A program made the translations under genes and the position numbers. From Gallalistipes aquisgranensis (lineage in GTDB: Bacteria; Bacteroidota; Bacteroidia; Bacteroidales; Rikenellaceae), in the NCBI RefSeq assembly GCF_014982715.1, contig NZ_JADCJY010000001.1, positions 1,736,001 to 1,800,000 of the forward strand: a stretch of DNA of 64,000 nt. Direction: 5' to 3'. The notes beneath the pieces are model-generated. The model had not been told where the DNA came from. It saw only the letters and a list, made by a program, of their open reading frames with translations, and ran no database searches. Shown here piece by piece: positions 27,974-36,779 of the stretch (the stretch's first letter is position 1; every line of letters starts with the position of its first letter).

Positions 27974-29866
27974 ATGAAAAGCATATTCAAATCCGGACTG
28001 ATCGCAGCCGCCGCACTGTTTTGCGGCTGTTCCGACTTTCTCGAGCTGAGGCCCAAGGACAAACTCGACGCCCAGGCCCTGTTTTCCGACCCGGAGGGGG
28101 TGAAACTCTATATGGCCAATCTTTACGCCCAACTGCCGATCGAGGATTTCAACTACCTGAGGGGCGGCTTCAACGACTTCTACGGAGAAAACATGGTGGC
28201 CGCCATGTTCACCGAAGAGGCGACCCACTCGGAATACCAGGCCCATCTGACGGCCGACAACTTCTCCTGGTGGACGGAAGCCTATTCGCTGATCCGCGAC
28301 GTGAATATTCTGGCCGATGCGATCCCGACGCTCAACATCCCGAACGACCAGCGCACATCCATGGTGGGCGAAGTGGCTTTCATCAAGGCCTATGCCTATT
28401 TCGGACTGGCCAAACGGTACGGCGGCGTCCCCATCATCGACCGGGTACAGAAGTGGGACGGTGACGTGGAGGCGCTCAAAGTGCCGCGCAGTACCGAAAA
28501 GGAGACATGGGACTACATACTGAACCAATGCGACATCGCTTCCGGCAATCTCCCCTCGGCCTGGGAAGGAGGGCAGCGGCGCGCCACCAAGTGGGTGGCC
28601 TACGCCCTCAAGTCGCGGGCCGCCCTGCACGCGGCGTCGATCGCCAAATTCGGCAGCCGGGCCACTCTGTCGGGAACGGCCGTGGACATGCATCTGGTCG
28701 GACTGACTCCCGATCTGGCCAACGGATATTATGAAGCGGCCATCAAGGCGGCGAACGAAGTGATGATTTCCCGCAAATTCTCGCTCTACAAACCCTCTCC
28801 CGCCACTCCCGAAGAAGCGGCCGAGAACTACCGCAAGATGTTCGAAGACCCGGCCAACGCTCCCGAAGAGACGATTTTCGTCAAGGGATACACCAAGCAG
28901 GAGCTCGGCCACAACTACAACATCTACTACGGCCCCTCACAGCTGGCCAACGGATGGCCCCACCCCGGACGCATGAACCCGAACCTGGAACTGGTCGATG
29001 CTTATGAACGTTACGACAACCCGGGCAAAAGCGCACCGATCGTCACCTCCGACGCACCCGATGATCTGACCGATTACAGCGGATTCAGACCCGACAAGAA
29101 CTACCGGAAATTCGACACGCCCTACGGCATTTTCGAAGGCAAGGATGCCCGACTGTGGGGCACCGTCATCCTGCCCGGCACGCAGTGGAAAGAGACGACC
29201 ATCGTGATCCAGGCCGGATACGTCAAACCCGATGGCACGGCACAGATCTATTCGGGCAATCCGTACGTCAATCCGGCCGACGGCAAGACTTACTACGTGT
29301 TCGGCGGAGCTAACAAGACGGACTACTCGGGTTTCGACACCGAAGGAGGGAACTACACACGTACGGGATTCAGTTTCAAAAAGTTTCTCGACGAACGGAT
29401 TCCGACCCTCTACGGATACAACAACAGCCTGACGGACTATATCGACTTCCGCTATGCCGAAGTGCTGCTCAATTATGCCGAAGCGGTGGTCGAGAGCGGC
29501 TACACCGCCGACAACGCGCAGGCCACGGCGAAAAAGGCGCTGAACGATATCCGCCGCAGGGCCGCCCACACGAACGACATCGAACTGACGCCGGAAAACG
29601 TACAACGCGAGCGGCTCGTGGAACTGGCATTCGAAAACAAGCATTTCTGGGACCTCTACCGGAGGCGGGAGTACCATACCCTGTGCAACGGTTCGATCAT
29701 GCACGCCCTGCTGCCGGTGATCGACCTGCGGGAGAACCCCGCCAAATACATCTTCATCCGGGCCGATATCCAGCGCGTGGCCAGGTTCACCTTTCTGGAG
29801 AAAATGTACTACCACGCCATTCCGGGAACGACGGCCAACGGACTGGTACAGAACCCCCAATATTAA
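27974..29866 (+). CDS. SusD/RagB-family glycan-binding lipoprotein
   Basis: A 630-residue lipoprotein (lipobox LFCGC) with the SusD start SDFLELRPKD and tetratricopeptide-like helices (EVAFIKAYAYFGLAKRYGGVP). The C-terminal segment IDFRYAEVLLNYAEA followed by RRAAHTNDIELTPENVQRERLVELAFENKHFWDLYRR is split here by a few residues but is typical of the RagB domain. It forms the lid over the SusC channel and captures the glycan at the surface. It follows SusC and precedes a DUF3823-like lipoprotein. Confidence 0.95.
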   Translation: MKSIFKSGLIAAAALFCGCSDFLELRPKDKLDAQALFSDPEGVKLYMANLYAQLPIEDFNYLRGGFNDFYGENMVAAMFTEEATHSEYQAHLTADNFSWWTEAYSLIRDVNILADAIPTLNIPNDQRTSMVGEVAFIKAYAYFGLAKRYGGVPIIDRVQKWDGDVEALKVPRSTEKETWDYILNQCDIASGNLPSAWEGGQRRATKWVAYALKSRAALHAASIAKFGSRATLSGTAVDMHLVGLTPDLANGYYEAAIKAANEVMISRKFSLYKPSPATPEEAAENYRKMFEDPANAPEETIFVKGYTKQELGHNYNIYYGPSQLANGWPHPGRMNPNLELVDAYERYDNPGKSAPIVTSDAPDDLTDYSGFRPDKNYRKFDTPYGIFEGKDARLWGTVILPGTQWKETTIVIQAGYVKPDGTAQIYSGNPYVNPADGKTYYVFGGANKTDYSGFDTEGGNYTRTGFSFKKFLDERIPTLYGYNNSLTDYIDFRYAEVLLNYAEAVVESGYTADNAQATAKKALNDIRRRAAHTNDIELTPENVQRERLVELAFENKHFWDLYRRREYHTLCNGSIMHALLPVIDLRENPAKYIFIRADIQRVARFTFLEKMYYHAIPGTTANGLVQNPQY

Positions 29867-29885
29867 ACCCCACAGATCGACAGTC

Positions 29886-30569
29886 ATGAAAAAAACAGGA
29901 TTGTTTCCGGCACTGGCCGCCTTGCTCCTTCTGGCGGTCTCCTGCGAAAAAGACAACTATGAAGCTCCGAACGCCTCGATCCACGGCTCCTTTATCGACG
30001 AGGAGACCGGGGAGCTGGTGGAACAGGATATCTACAACGGGACAGTCATCGAGTACATCGAGGACGGATACACCACCATCGAGACGATGATCGTCAAGAA
30101 CGACGGCACCTACCGCAACAACCTGATGTTCGCGGCCGATTACGAGATCACGCCCAAACGGGGCAATTTCGAACCGCTCGATCCACAGAAGGTGCGGGTG
30201 GAAGGGGACACACGGCTCGATTTCCGGGTGAAACCCTATATCCGCATCGAGGACGCCGTCATTTTCAAGAACGGCGACGTGGTCAAAGCCTCTTTCAAAC
30301 TCACCCAGACCGGATTCGACAAGGTGAAGACCCTCGGGCTGTTCGTTTTCAGGGAACCCTCGGTGGGATACCAGATGAACACGGTCAAGGTGGAAGTCCC
30401 TGTGGGGGAACGCTTCAGGGAACCGCAGTATTTCACCATCAACCTGAATCTGCCCTCGAATGCGGACAAGCTGAAAAAGGGAGAGTCGTATTTCTTCCGG
30501 GTAGGGGCTCTGATCGACGTACCCGAAGCCAAATACAACTATGCCAAAGCCGTCAGACTCACTTTATAA
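29886..30569 (+). CDS. DUF3823-like surface lipoprotein (SusE position)
   Basis: A 227-residue lipoprotein (lipobox LAVSC). Two small beta domains are visible: an N-terminal one around ASIHGSFIDEETGE, like a carboxypeptidase-regulatory fold, and a second starting RIEDAVIFKNGDVVKASFKL, like a fibronectin-type fold. This matches the DUF3823 layout commonly encoded directly after susD. It probably helps glycan capture or spaces the surface complex; no catalytic motif is present. It lies 19 bases after susD and 16 before the next gene. Confidence 0.75.
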   Translation: MKKTGLFPALAALLLLAVSCEKDNYEAPNASIHGSFIDEETGELVEQDIYNGTVIEYIEDGYTTIETMIVKNDGTYRNNLMFAADYEITPKRGNFEPLDPQKVRVEGDTRLDFRVKPYIRIEDAVIFKNGDVVKASFKLTQTGFDKVKTLGLFVFREPSVGYQMNTVKVEVPVGERFREPQYFTINLNLPSNADKLKKGESYFFRVGALIDVPEAKYNYAKAVRLTL

Positions 30570-30585
30570 AAAAAACGAAAACACC

Positions 30586-31710
30586 ATGAAAAGCATCTTC
30601 GAAAAGATAGGCGCCGCGCTGGGCTGCTGCCTGCTGGCCCTCTCCTTCTCCTGCTCTTCCGGAGAAGAGAACGGCGAACCGACCCCGCCTCCCGCACCCG
30701 CACCGGAAAACGACGGTTACGAACTCTCCTACTGGATCGACATGGACATGTTCGGCAACCACCTGCGCGGATACTGGTACAACGTGACCGAAAGAAGCCC
30801 GGAGAACATTCCGGAACCCGACTATGTCAAAAATGCCTGCAAGCGGCTCCGGAACGACTACCACGCCAACAAACTCTATGTGGTGTACCATCGGCAATTC
30901 GAGGCTTCGGACGCCCAGTACGTGCTGCGCATGTGGAAGACTTTCGCCGAGAAACAGGGGATGACGGTCGTTCCCACCGTCGTGCTGCAATCCTATGGCA
31001 ATCCGCAGAATATGAACTTCTCCGACACTGAGATCGTCGAGTTCGCCCAGTGGTGCATCGCCAACACCAATGCCGACGAATTCGCCATTTACGACGTCTA
31101 CACCCGCGATGCAGTAGGCAGCACACAAGCCAACCAGATCGGCAAAATCCGCGAAGCCATCGGAGACAAGCTCACCCGTGTGGGATTACAGCCGGGCGTG
31201 GCCCTGCTCACGTCTTACAGAATGGGCGTGGAGGACACCTGGACGGCCGAGTGCCAGGGTCGGACCAACGACCTGTGGGAGAACCCCGTCTATTACAAAG
31301 GCACGAAAAATTACGGGCGTATCCTGCTCGAAAACTGGGTGAACGAACGTATCAACGGCGACAGCCGCAAGATCGTCTGGAACATGATCCCCGTAGCATG
31401 GGATTACGACACGGACGACGAACTGTCCTACGACTGTCCGGGCGACGACCAGTACAAGAACGACCCTCCCGTACCGGGACGTATCGCCCTGTGTCATAGA
31501 TACATTTCCCAATGCTATCCCGCAGGGATGAAAGACGCGAAATTCGGCGGATATTCCTGCGACCTGCACATTCTCCAGGCCAACAGCGGAGGAAGGGGAG
31601 AAAGTCCCTCGTTCTATGAGGCATTGAGGACCGACACGGACTATACCGGAGATTTCGCCGATGCCATGAAGGAGATCGGCGCATTGTACAACAGTCTGAA
31701 CGGCGAATAA
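30586..31710 (+). CDS. Unassigned PUL lipoprotein, tandem paralogue 1
   Basis: A 374-residue lipoprotein (signal peptide ending LSFSC, then a Pro-rich linker). I do not recognise a named family. The regular alternation of strands and helices (KLYVVYHRQF, MTVVPTVVLQSYG, ADEFAIYDVYTRDA, LTRVGLQPG, KIVWNMIPVAWDYD) looks like a TIM-barrel glycosidase, with acidic residues at strand ends. GVEDTWTAECQG and FGGYSCDLHIL are shared with the next gene and may mark the active site. The start at 30586 gives a proper signal peptide; the frame is open 15 codons upstream. Its position after SusC/SusD suggests a surface endo-acting hydrolase or binding protein. Confidence 0.55.
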   Translation: MKSIFEKIGAALGCCLLALSFSCSSGEENGEPTPPPAPAPENDGYELSYWIDMDMFGNHLRGYWYNVTERSPENIPEPDYVKNACKRLRNDYHANKLYVVYHRQFEASDAQYVLRMWKTFAEKQGMTVVPTVVLQSYGNPQNMNFSDTEIVEFAQWCIANTNADEFAIYDVYTRDAVGSTQANQIGKIREAIGDKLTRVGLQPGVALLTSYRMGVEDTWTAECQGRTNDLWENPVYYKGTKNYGRILLENWVNERINGDSRKIVWNMIPVAWDYDTDDELSYDCPGDDQYKNDPPVPGRIALCHRYISQCYPAGMKDAKFGGYSCDLHILQANSGGRGESPSFYEALRTDTDYTGDFADAMKEIGALYNSLNGE

Positions 31711-31720
31711 TTCGAATGTC

Positions 31721-32818
31721 ATGAAAAAAAACGCAGTCAAATACCTGATCCTGTCGGTGTCCGCATTCTTCCTCTGTTCGTGCGGCGAAGCGCAAAAAGA
31801 GATCCTGCACCCGGATTTCGAACTCTCCTACTGGATCGACATCGACCTGAGACACAATCCCGGCCGGGGTTATTGGAAACCGGCGGACAGCCTTCCCGCC
31901 GATCCCGTTCCAGAGCGCAGACATATCGCCAATGCCGTCAGATGCCTCCGGGAAACGTACGGAGCCGACAAGCTGTATGTCGTATACCACCGCCAGTTCG
32001 AACCCGATGCCGCCCGAGAGGTACTGCTCCGATGGAAGGAGGAGGGTGTCCGGAGGGGCGTCCGGATCGTCCCCACGGTCGTTCCGGAGAGTTATGCCAC
32101 TCCCACGACCATGAATTTCACCGACAGTACGCTGTGCGAATTTGCCGCATGGTGTCTCCGGGAGATCGACCCGGATGAATTCGGTCTCTACGACGTCTAT
32201 GTCCGGCAGGCCCCCGGTTCGGCGCAGGATGCACAGATGGCCGTGCTCCGCCGGGCGGTGGGCGACCGGCTCGTACGGATCGGGCTTCAGCCCGGCGAGG
32301 AGTTGAGCCGCCATTGCAAAGCAGGAGTCGAGGATACCTGGACGGCCGAATGCCAGGGACTGACCAACGAGTTGTGGGAACATCCCGATTCGGTGGGAGG
32401 TACCGACGTGTACGGACGCAAACTGCTCGAAAGCTGGGTCCGCGAACGCGCCGAAGGAGAGACGCGGCGGATCGTATGGGACATGATTCCCGTGGCATGG
32501 GATTACGACGAGCCGGTCGATCCGCTCGGCTATGTCTGCCCGGGCGACGACGCGCTCATCAACGATCCGCCTGTTGACGGCCGCATCGAACTGTGCCATA
32601 AATACATTTCCGCCGGCTATCCCGACGGGACGATGACCCCGAAATTCGGCGGATACTCCTGCGACCTGCACATTCTGGAGGCCAACAGCGCCGGCAAACC
32701 CGAGTCGCCCTCTTTCTACGAGCAGCTCCGCGAGGGAAAATCCTACACCGGATACTTCTCCGGCGCCATGGAACAGATCGGCGGTCTTTACAAAAAACTG
32801 GGAGCATCGAAACGTTGA
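31721..32818 (+). CDS. Unassigned PUL lipoprotein, tandem paralogue 2
   Basis: A 365-residue lipoprotein (lipobox LFLCSC) very similar along its length to the preceding gene: ELSYWID, YVVYHRQFE, VEDTWTAECQG, MIPVAWDYD, CPGDD, FGGYSCDLHIL and ESPSFYE are common to both. The two genes are 10 bases apart and so arose by tandem duplication; the differing residues are spread out, as expected when two copies have diverged in specificity. No named family is recognised. Conserved acidic and aromatic residues make a hydrolase or carbohydrate-binding role likely, but that is inference. Confidence 0.55.
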   Translation: MKKNAVKYLILSVSAFFLCSCGEAQKEILHPDFELSYWIDIDLRHNPGRGYWKPADSLPADPVPERRHIANAVRCLRETYGADKLYVVYHRQFEPDAAREVLLRWKEEGVRRGVRIVPTVVPESYATPTTMNFTDSTLCEFAAWCLREIDPDEFGLYDVYVRQAPGSAQDAQMAVLRRAVGDRLVRIGLQPGEELSRHCKAGVEDTWTAECQGLTNELWEHPDSVGGTDVYGRKLLESWVRERAEGETRRIVWDMIPVAWDYDEPVDPLGYVCPGDDALINDPPVDGRIELCHKYISAGYPDGTMTPKFGGYSCDLHILEANSAGKPESPSFYEQLREGKSYTGYFSGAMEQIGGLYKKLGASKR

Positions 32819-32858
32819 CCCGAAACAGATCGTATCACTTGCAAGCAAAACCGAAAAG

Positions 32859-35021
32859 ATGACAATAACAGACAGAACCATATTTCGATTGCGCCGGGCC
32901 ATCCTGCTGTCGTTCTTCGCCCTGGCGGGAAACTCCGTGCCGGCGAAAGCCCCGCTCTACTTCGTGGGCAGCGGGACGAACGACCTGTACCGGACCCTCG
33001 CCATGAACCGGATAGAAGTGAAACGGTTCGGAAACCTGTCCGAAGCGATCCGGGAAATTCCGGCCGGAGCCGGTCTGATCGTCACGGCAAACGGCTATCC
33101 GGACCTGCGGACAACCGTCGCTCCGGAAGACTACGCACGAATCGGCCGCAAACATGTCCGGTGCTATATCGAGTATCCGGCCTGCATCCCGGGCAGGGAG
33201 CTTCCGGCCGAACCTTATGAAGGAAGACTGGAACGGGGGGTCGTTTCGTCGGACTTTTTCGGAGGGAAACTTCCCCCGATGAGTATATTGGGCATCAACG
33301 GATGCAGCCTGATCCCGATGAAAGCGGAATCGGCGCTGATCTCCTATGCCAAAGTGGCCGGATTCGACAAGGCCCAGTTCGGGCTGACCGCCACCGAAGT
33401 CCGCCCCCTGCTGATTCTGGAAGGAAACCGGATGGTGGCCGCCACCGCCCTCACCTGTTTCGAACAGGCCCGGTTCGGTCCCTCCGACTCCTGGAAACAG
33501 GTCTGGCAGTCCATACTGGGCTGGATCACACGTGATCCGTCGTTCGTTTTCGAAAAGTTTCCGGTCGATCCCGTCCCAACTTATGCCGCAACGGTTCCAG
33601 TGGGATCGGAAGAACGCAGGAAAGCGGTGGAACGGGGTGCCGAATGGCTGTGGAAAGCCCGCCTGTTCATCCATCCTTCATGGGAAACGACCGAAATCGG
33701 CAAGTACCAACCGAAAAACGGCGACCCCAACCTCTTCTTCGGTCCTCCGATCCGGCCGGACATGCTGCAGGGCGACGGCTCCCGCGGAGTGATGGAGGGG
33801 CACGGTTCGACCGTACTGCACGACGGAAGCCAGCTGTACCGCTACTTCATCCGGGCCGACGTGCAGGGCGAAACCGCCTTCCTGCTCGCTTCGGCAGCCG
33901 AACTGACAGGCGACGAAAAGTACGACCGAACGGCGGAACGGCTGCTCGACTATCTCTTTTACAGTTCCGGATTCCGGGGCGGAGCGCGGAATCATAAGGA
34001 CAGCTCCTCCTACGGACTCATCAGCTGGGCCAACACCCACCCGGGCACATTTTTCAACGACGACAACGCCCGGTGCATCCTCGGAGCCATCGGAGCTTCG
34101 GCGCTGATGGACAACCAAAGGTGGAACCGCCTGATCGTGGAGAACATTCTGGGGAACCTGCGCACCTGCAGCCGCCAGGGTTTTCAGGGCAACGCCCTCG
34201 ACCAGAAGGACATCGAACGGAACGGATGGAAATATTACCGCGACCGGGACTATACCAATCCCCACCCCCATTTCGAATCGTGGATGTGGGCCTGTTACCT
34301 GTGGCTGTATGACAAAACGGGATATAAACCCCTGTTGGACAAGGCTCGTGAAGGAATCCGCATCACGATGGAAGCCTATCCCGACAAGTGGCTCTCCCAG
34401 AACGGCATCCAGCAGGAGCGGGCGCGGATGATCCTGCCGCTGGCCTGGCTGGTGAGGGTGGAAGACACGCCCGAACACCGGGCATGGCTGGACAAGGTAG
34501 CCTCAAAACTGCTCGAAAGCCAGGTGGAGTGCGGAGCCATCCGCGAAGAGCTGGGCAACAGCACCTCGGACAAAAACAAAATACTGGTCACCTCCAATGA
34601 GGCATACGGCAAAAACGAAGCTCCGTTGATCGCCGTCAACGGCGATCCGGTATCGGACATGCTCTACACCTGCAACTTTTCGTTCTTTGCCCTGAACGAG
34701 GCAGCCCATGCCACAGGAAATTCCAAATACGGAGAAGCCGTACGGAAACTGGCAGATTTTCTGGTACGCATCCAGGTGGAGAGCCGGGCCCACCCCGACA
34801 TCGACGGGGCCTGGTTCCGTGCCTTCGACTACAACCGCTGGGACTACTGGGCCTCCAACGCGGACAACGGCTGGGGAGCCTGGTGTACCCTCACAGGATG
34901 GATACAGAGTTGGATCGTATCGACCGAAACGCTGGTCGAAAAAGGGCAAAGCTATTGGGAGATGACCCGCAACATGAATATGAAACAGGCGATGAAGGAA
35001 TCGCTCTGGATGATGGAATAA
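32859..35021 (+). CDS. Six-hairpin-glycosidase-like protein, two-domain
   Basis: A 720-residue exported protein with a signal-like N-terminus (about residues 12-30). Residues about 32-230 look like an alpha/beta glutamine-amidotransferase-type domain, as found next to some glycosidases. Residues about 245-700 are helical with repeated WLWKARL, ETAFLLASAAELTGDEKY, DDNARCILG, HPHFESWMWACYLWLYDKTG and WASNADNGWGAWCTLTGW segments, the pattern of alpha/alpha6 barrels such as GH127 or GH88. I cannot assign a GH family. It fits between surface lipoproteins of the locus and could cleave the imported oligosaccharide in the periplasm. Confidence 0.55.
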   Translation: MTITDRTIFRLRRAILLSFFALAGNSVPAKAPLYFVGSGTNDLYRTLAMNRIEVKRFGNLSEAIREIPAGAGLIVTANGYPDLRTTVAPEDYARIGRKHVRCYIEYPACIPGRELPAEPYEGRLERGVVSSDFFGGKLPPMSILGINGCSLIPMKAESALISYAKVAGFDKAQFGLTATEVRPLLILEGNRMVAATALTCFEQARFGPSDSWKQVWQSILGWITRDPSFVFEKFPVDPVPTYAATVPVGSEERRKAVERGAEWLWKARLFIHPSWETTEIGKYQPKNGDPNLFFGPPIRPDMLQGDGSRGVMEGHGSTVLHDGSQLYRYFIRADVQGETAFLLASAAELTGDEKYDRTAERLLDYLFYSSGFRGGARNHKDSSSYGLISWANTHPGTFFNDDNARCILGAIGASALMDNQRWNRLIVENILGNLRTCSRQGFQGNALDQKDIERNGWKYYRDRDYTNPHPHFESWMWACYLWLYDKTGYKPLLDKAREGIRITMEAYPDKWLSQNGIQQERARMILPLAWLVRVEDTPEHRAWLDKVASKLLESQVECGAIREELGNSTSDKNKILVTSNEAYGKNEAPLIAVNGDPVSDMLYTCNFSFFALNEAAHATGNSKYGEAVRKLADFLVRIQVESRAHPDIDGAWFRAFDYNRWDYWASNADNGWGAWCTLTGWIQSWIVSTETLVEKGQSYWEMTRNMNMKQAMKESLWMME

Positions 35022-35051
35022 CCGACCTGAAAACTCAAAACCGACAAATCC

Positions 35052-36614
35052 ATGAACAAACCGAACTATCTGTTGACCGTACTGGCCCTGATTCCCGTAC
35101 TGGTAGCCTGCAGCGACAAGGAGGAAGGGGAAACACCGCTTCCCCCCTCCCCGGACACCTCCATCAAAGGCATTTTCGCTTATGCCGAACACCCAGAACG
35201 TAAACGCGACACGCTGGATGTATCGTTCTCGGACCTTCGTGACGCGCTGATCTTCACGACCCGCGCCCTGCCCATGGGCAGCGACGAAGTGGATCTGACA
35301 AAGGTGCATCTCTCCGTCGAGGTGGACAAGGAAGCCCGTGTCGAATTCTCCGCAGCATCGGATGCCGCCACCATCGGTCCGGGAAGGTCGGCACCGGAAA
35401 ACAGTTCCGTCGAAAACACGGTGGATCTCACCCTCCCGGGGCAGAGGCTTTCCGTCATCGCCGGGAACGGGGACAGGGTCTCCTACGGCCTGCAAACCGT
35501 CGTGACGCCTCCCTACGAAGTGGTTCCCGAATATGAAACGACCCTCACGGAAATGTGGACGAAGACGGGCACCGAACTCGGTCTCGTATTCCCCCGGTCG
35601 TGCCGCAGCATGTGCATCGCGGGCGATTACCTGCTGATACTGGACAACACGATCGATTACAGCGCCGACGCCAAGATCAAGGTTTACGACAAACTCACGG
35701 GAGAGTTCGTCAAGAACGTACCCATCTACGAAGGCGGCTGGGCCGGACCCCGTTCCTACACCTGGACGCTGGCGGCGGACGAGGCGGGACATTTCGCCAT
35801 GGGCCGTCTCAACTCGGGCGGCGCAGGATTCTGGATGGACGTGTACGAGAACATAGACGCCATGCCGACCAATCCGTTCAAGCTGGCCGGCAACCAGGTT
35901 CCTGAAAACGCGGGGAAACGGATGCAGATTCTGGGCGACCTCTACTCGGGAAGCGCCTACGTATGCCTGACCTCCAGCCATTTCTACGGCGATGTCCCTA
36001 TGCAGGGACAATACGCGACATGGACGATGACGAACGGCACCCCCGGCAGCGTGGAACCGAACGTTCTCTCCTATCCGGCCTCGTGGCACTCGGCGGTCGT
36101 GGAACGGGCCTCGCTGGACGACCCCACCATGTATGTCACCTACAACGACGAGACGGGCTATCCGAACGACCCGTTCGAAAACTGGGACAAGCTCCACGCC
36201 GCCCATTTCGTCGTGTACAACCCCGGTTCGGGCGAAGCTCCGCTGGAGATGGACCAACAGAATTTCAAATACCGGATTCTCGATTCGAAAGTGTTCCGCG
36301 TCAAGGATGCACGTTATCTCTTCACGCTCCAGCAGGACTACTCCACCGGTACGGGTGAAATGGCCACCCTGCTCTACAACATTTCGAGCAAGGCCGCTTT
36401 CTCCAAAACACCGGCCAGTCCCGACTACGACCGTTACCGTCTGTACGAATCCCCGGGCTATGTCTCGGCGAACGATCTCCGCTACGGCAGCGTGACCGTA
36501 ACGGTGGACGAAACGACATCCACGGCCTACATGTATGCCTTCTATCCCGCATCCGAGGGCAAGGAAGCCCGCGTGACGGCCCTGAAAATGGAGCTGGGCG
36601 AAGAGATCGAATAG
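35052..36614 (+). CDS. Propeller-like PUL lipoprotein (DUF5018-like)
   Basis: A 520-residue lipoprotein (lipobox LVAC with Ser-Asp following). The N-terminal 150 residues are an Ig-like beta domain (IKGIFAYAEHPERKRDTLDVSF), as in the DUF5018-type lipoproteins found in SusCD loci. The rest has repeated strands with aspartates, like a beta-propeller (IYEGGWAGPRSYTWTLAADEAG; ILGDLYSGSAYVCLTS). Such proteins are surface binding components in other loci, with no demonstrated enzyme activity. It is last before a strong terminator, which suggests the main transcript ends here. Confidence 0.5.
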   Translation: MNKPNYLLTVLALIPVLVACSDKEEGETPLPPSPDTSIKGIFAYAEHPERKRDTLDVSFSDLRDALIFTTRALPMGSDEVDLTKVHLSVEVDKEARVEFSAASDAATIGPGRSAPENSSVENTVDLTLPGQRLSVIAGNGDRVSYGLQTVVTPPYEVVPEYETTLTEMWTKTGTELGLVFPRSCRSMCIAGDYLLILDNTIDYSADAKIKVYDKLTGEFVKNVPIYEGGWAGPRSYTWTLAADEAGHFAMGRLNSGGAGFWMDVYENIDAMPTNPFKLAGNQVPENAGKRMQILGDLYSGSAYVCLTSSHFYGDVPMQGQYATWTMTNGTPGSVEPNVLSYPASWHSAVVERASLDDPTMYVTYNDETGYPNDPFENWDKLHAAHFVVYNPGSGEAPLEMDQQNFKYRILDSKVFRVKDARYLFTLQQDYSTGTGEMATLLYNISSKAAFSKTPASPDYDRYRLYESPGYVSANDLRYGSVTVTVDETTSTAYMYAFYPASEGKEARVTALKMELGEEIE

Positions 36615-36636
36615 AAAACGGTTCCCGGCAAGTGCG

Positions 36637-36667
36637 GCCCCGGGCGGAACGATATTCCGCCCGGGGC
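36637..36667 (+). terminator. Terminator closing the main PUL transcript
   Basis: A perfect 13-base stem (36637-36649 with 36655-36667, arms GCCCCGGGCGGAA / TTCCGCCCCGGGGC-type pairing) around a 5-base loop, 23 bases past the stop of the propeller-like gene. There is no long T-run directly behind it, but the stem is very stable. Confidence 0.7.
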
Positions 36668-36756
36668 ATGCTTCCGGTCCTCCGTTTTTCACGAAACGCA
36701 CGGAGTATCTATGGCTTTCTTGTCGGAAAAGAGGCGTATTATTCAGTATTTTAAAG

Positions 36757-36764
36757 TAAATTTG
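36757..36764 (+). promoter_or_regulatory. -7 box before the DUF4434-type gene
   Basis: TAAATTTG, an exact TAnnTTTG match, 16 bases before the chosen ATG. Together with the preceding terminator it suggests that the DUF4434-type gene and the ROK regulator form their own transcript. No TTTG was found at the expected upstream distance. Confidence 0.5.
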
Positions 36765-36779
36765 CACGCAATGGGACGT

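Noticed and set aside
34503-36767. A 754-codon open frame opposite the propeller-like and six-hairpin-like genes
   Set aside because: Same shadow pattern; no start signal or domain, while the plus strand has a lipobox gene.
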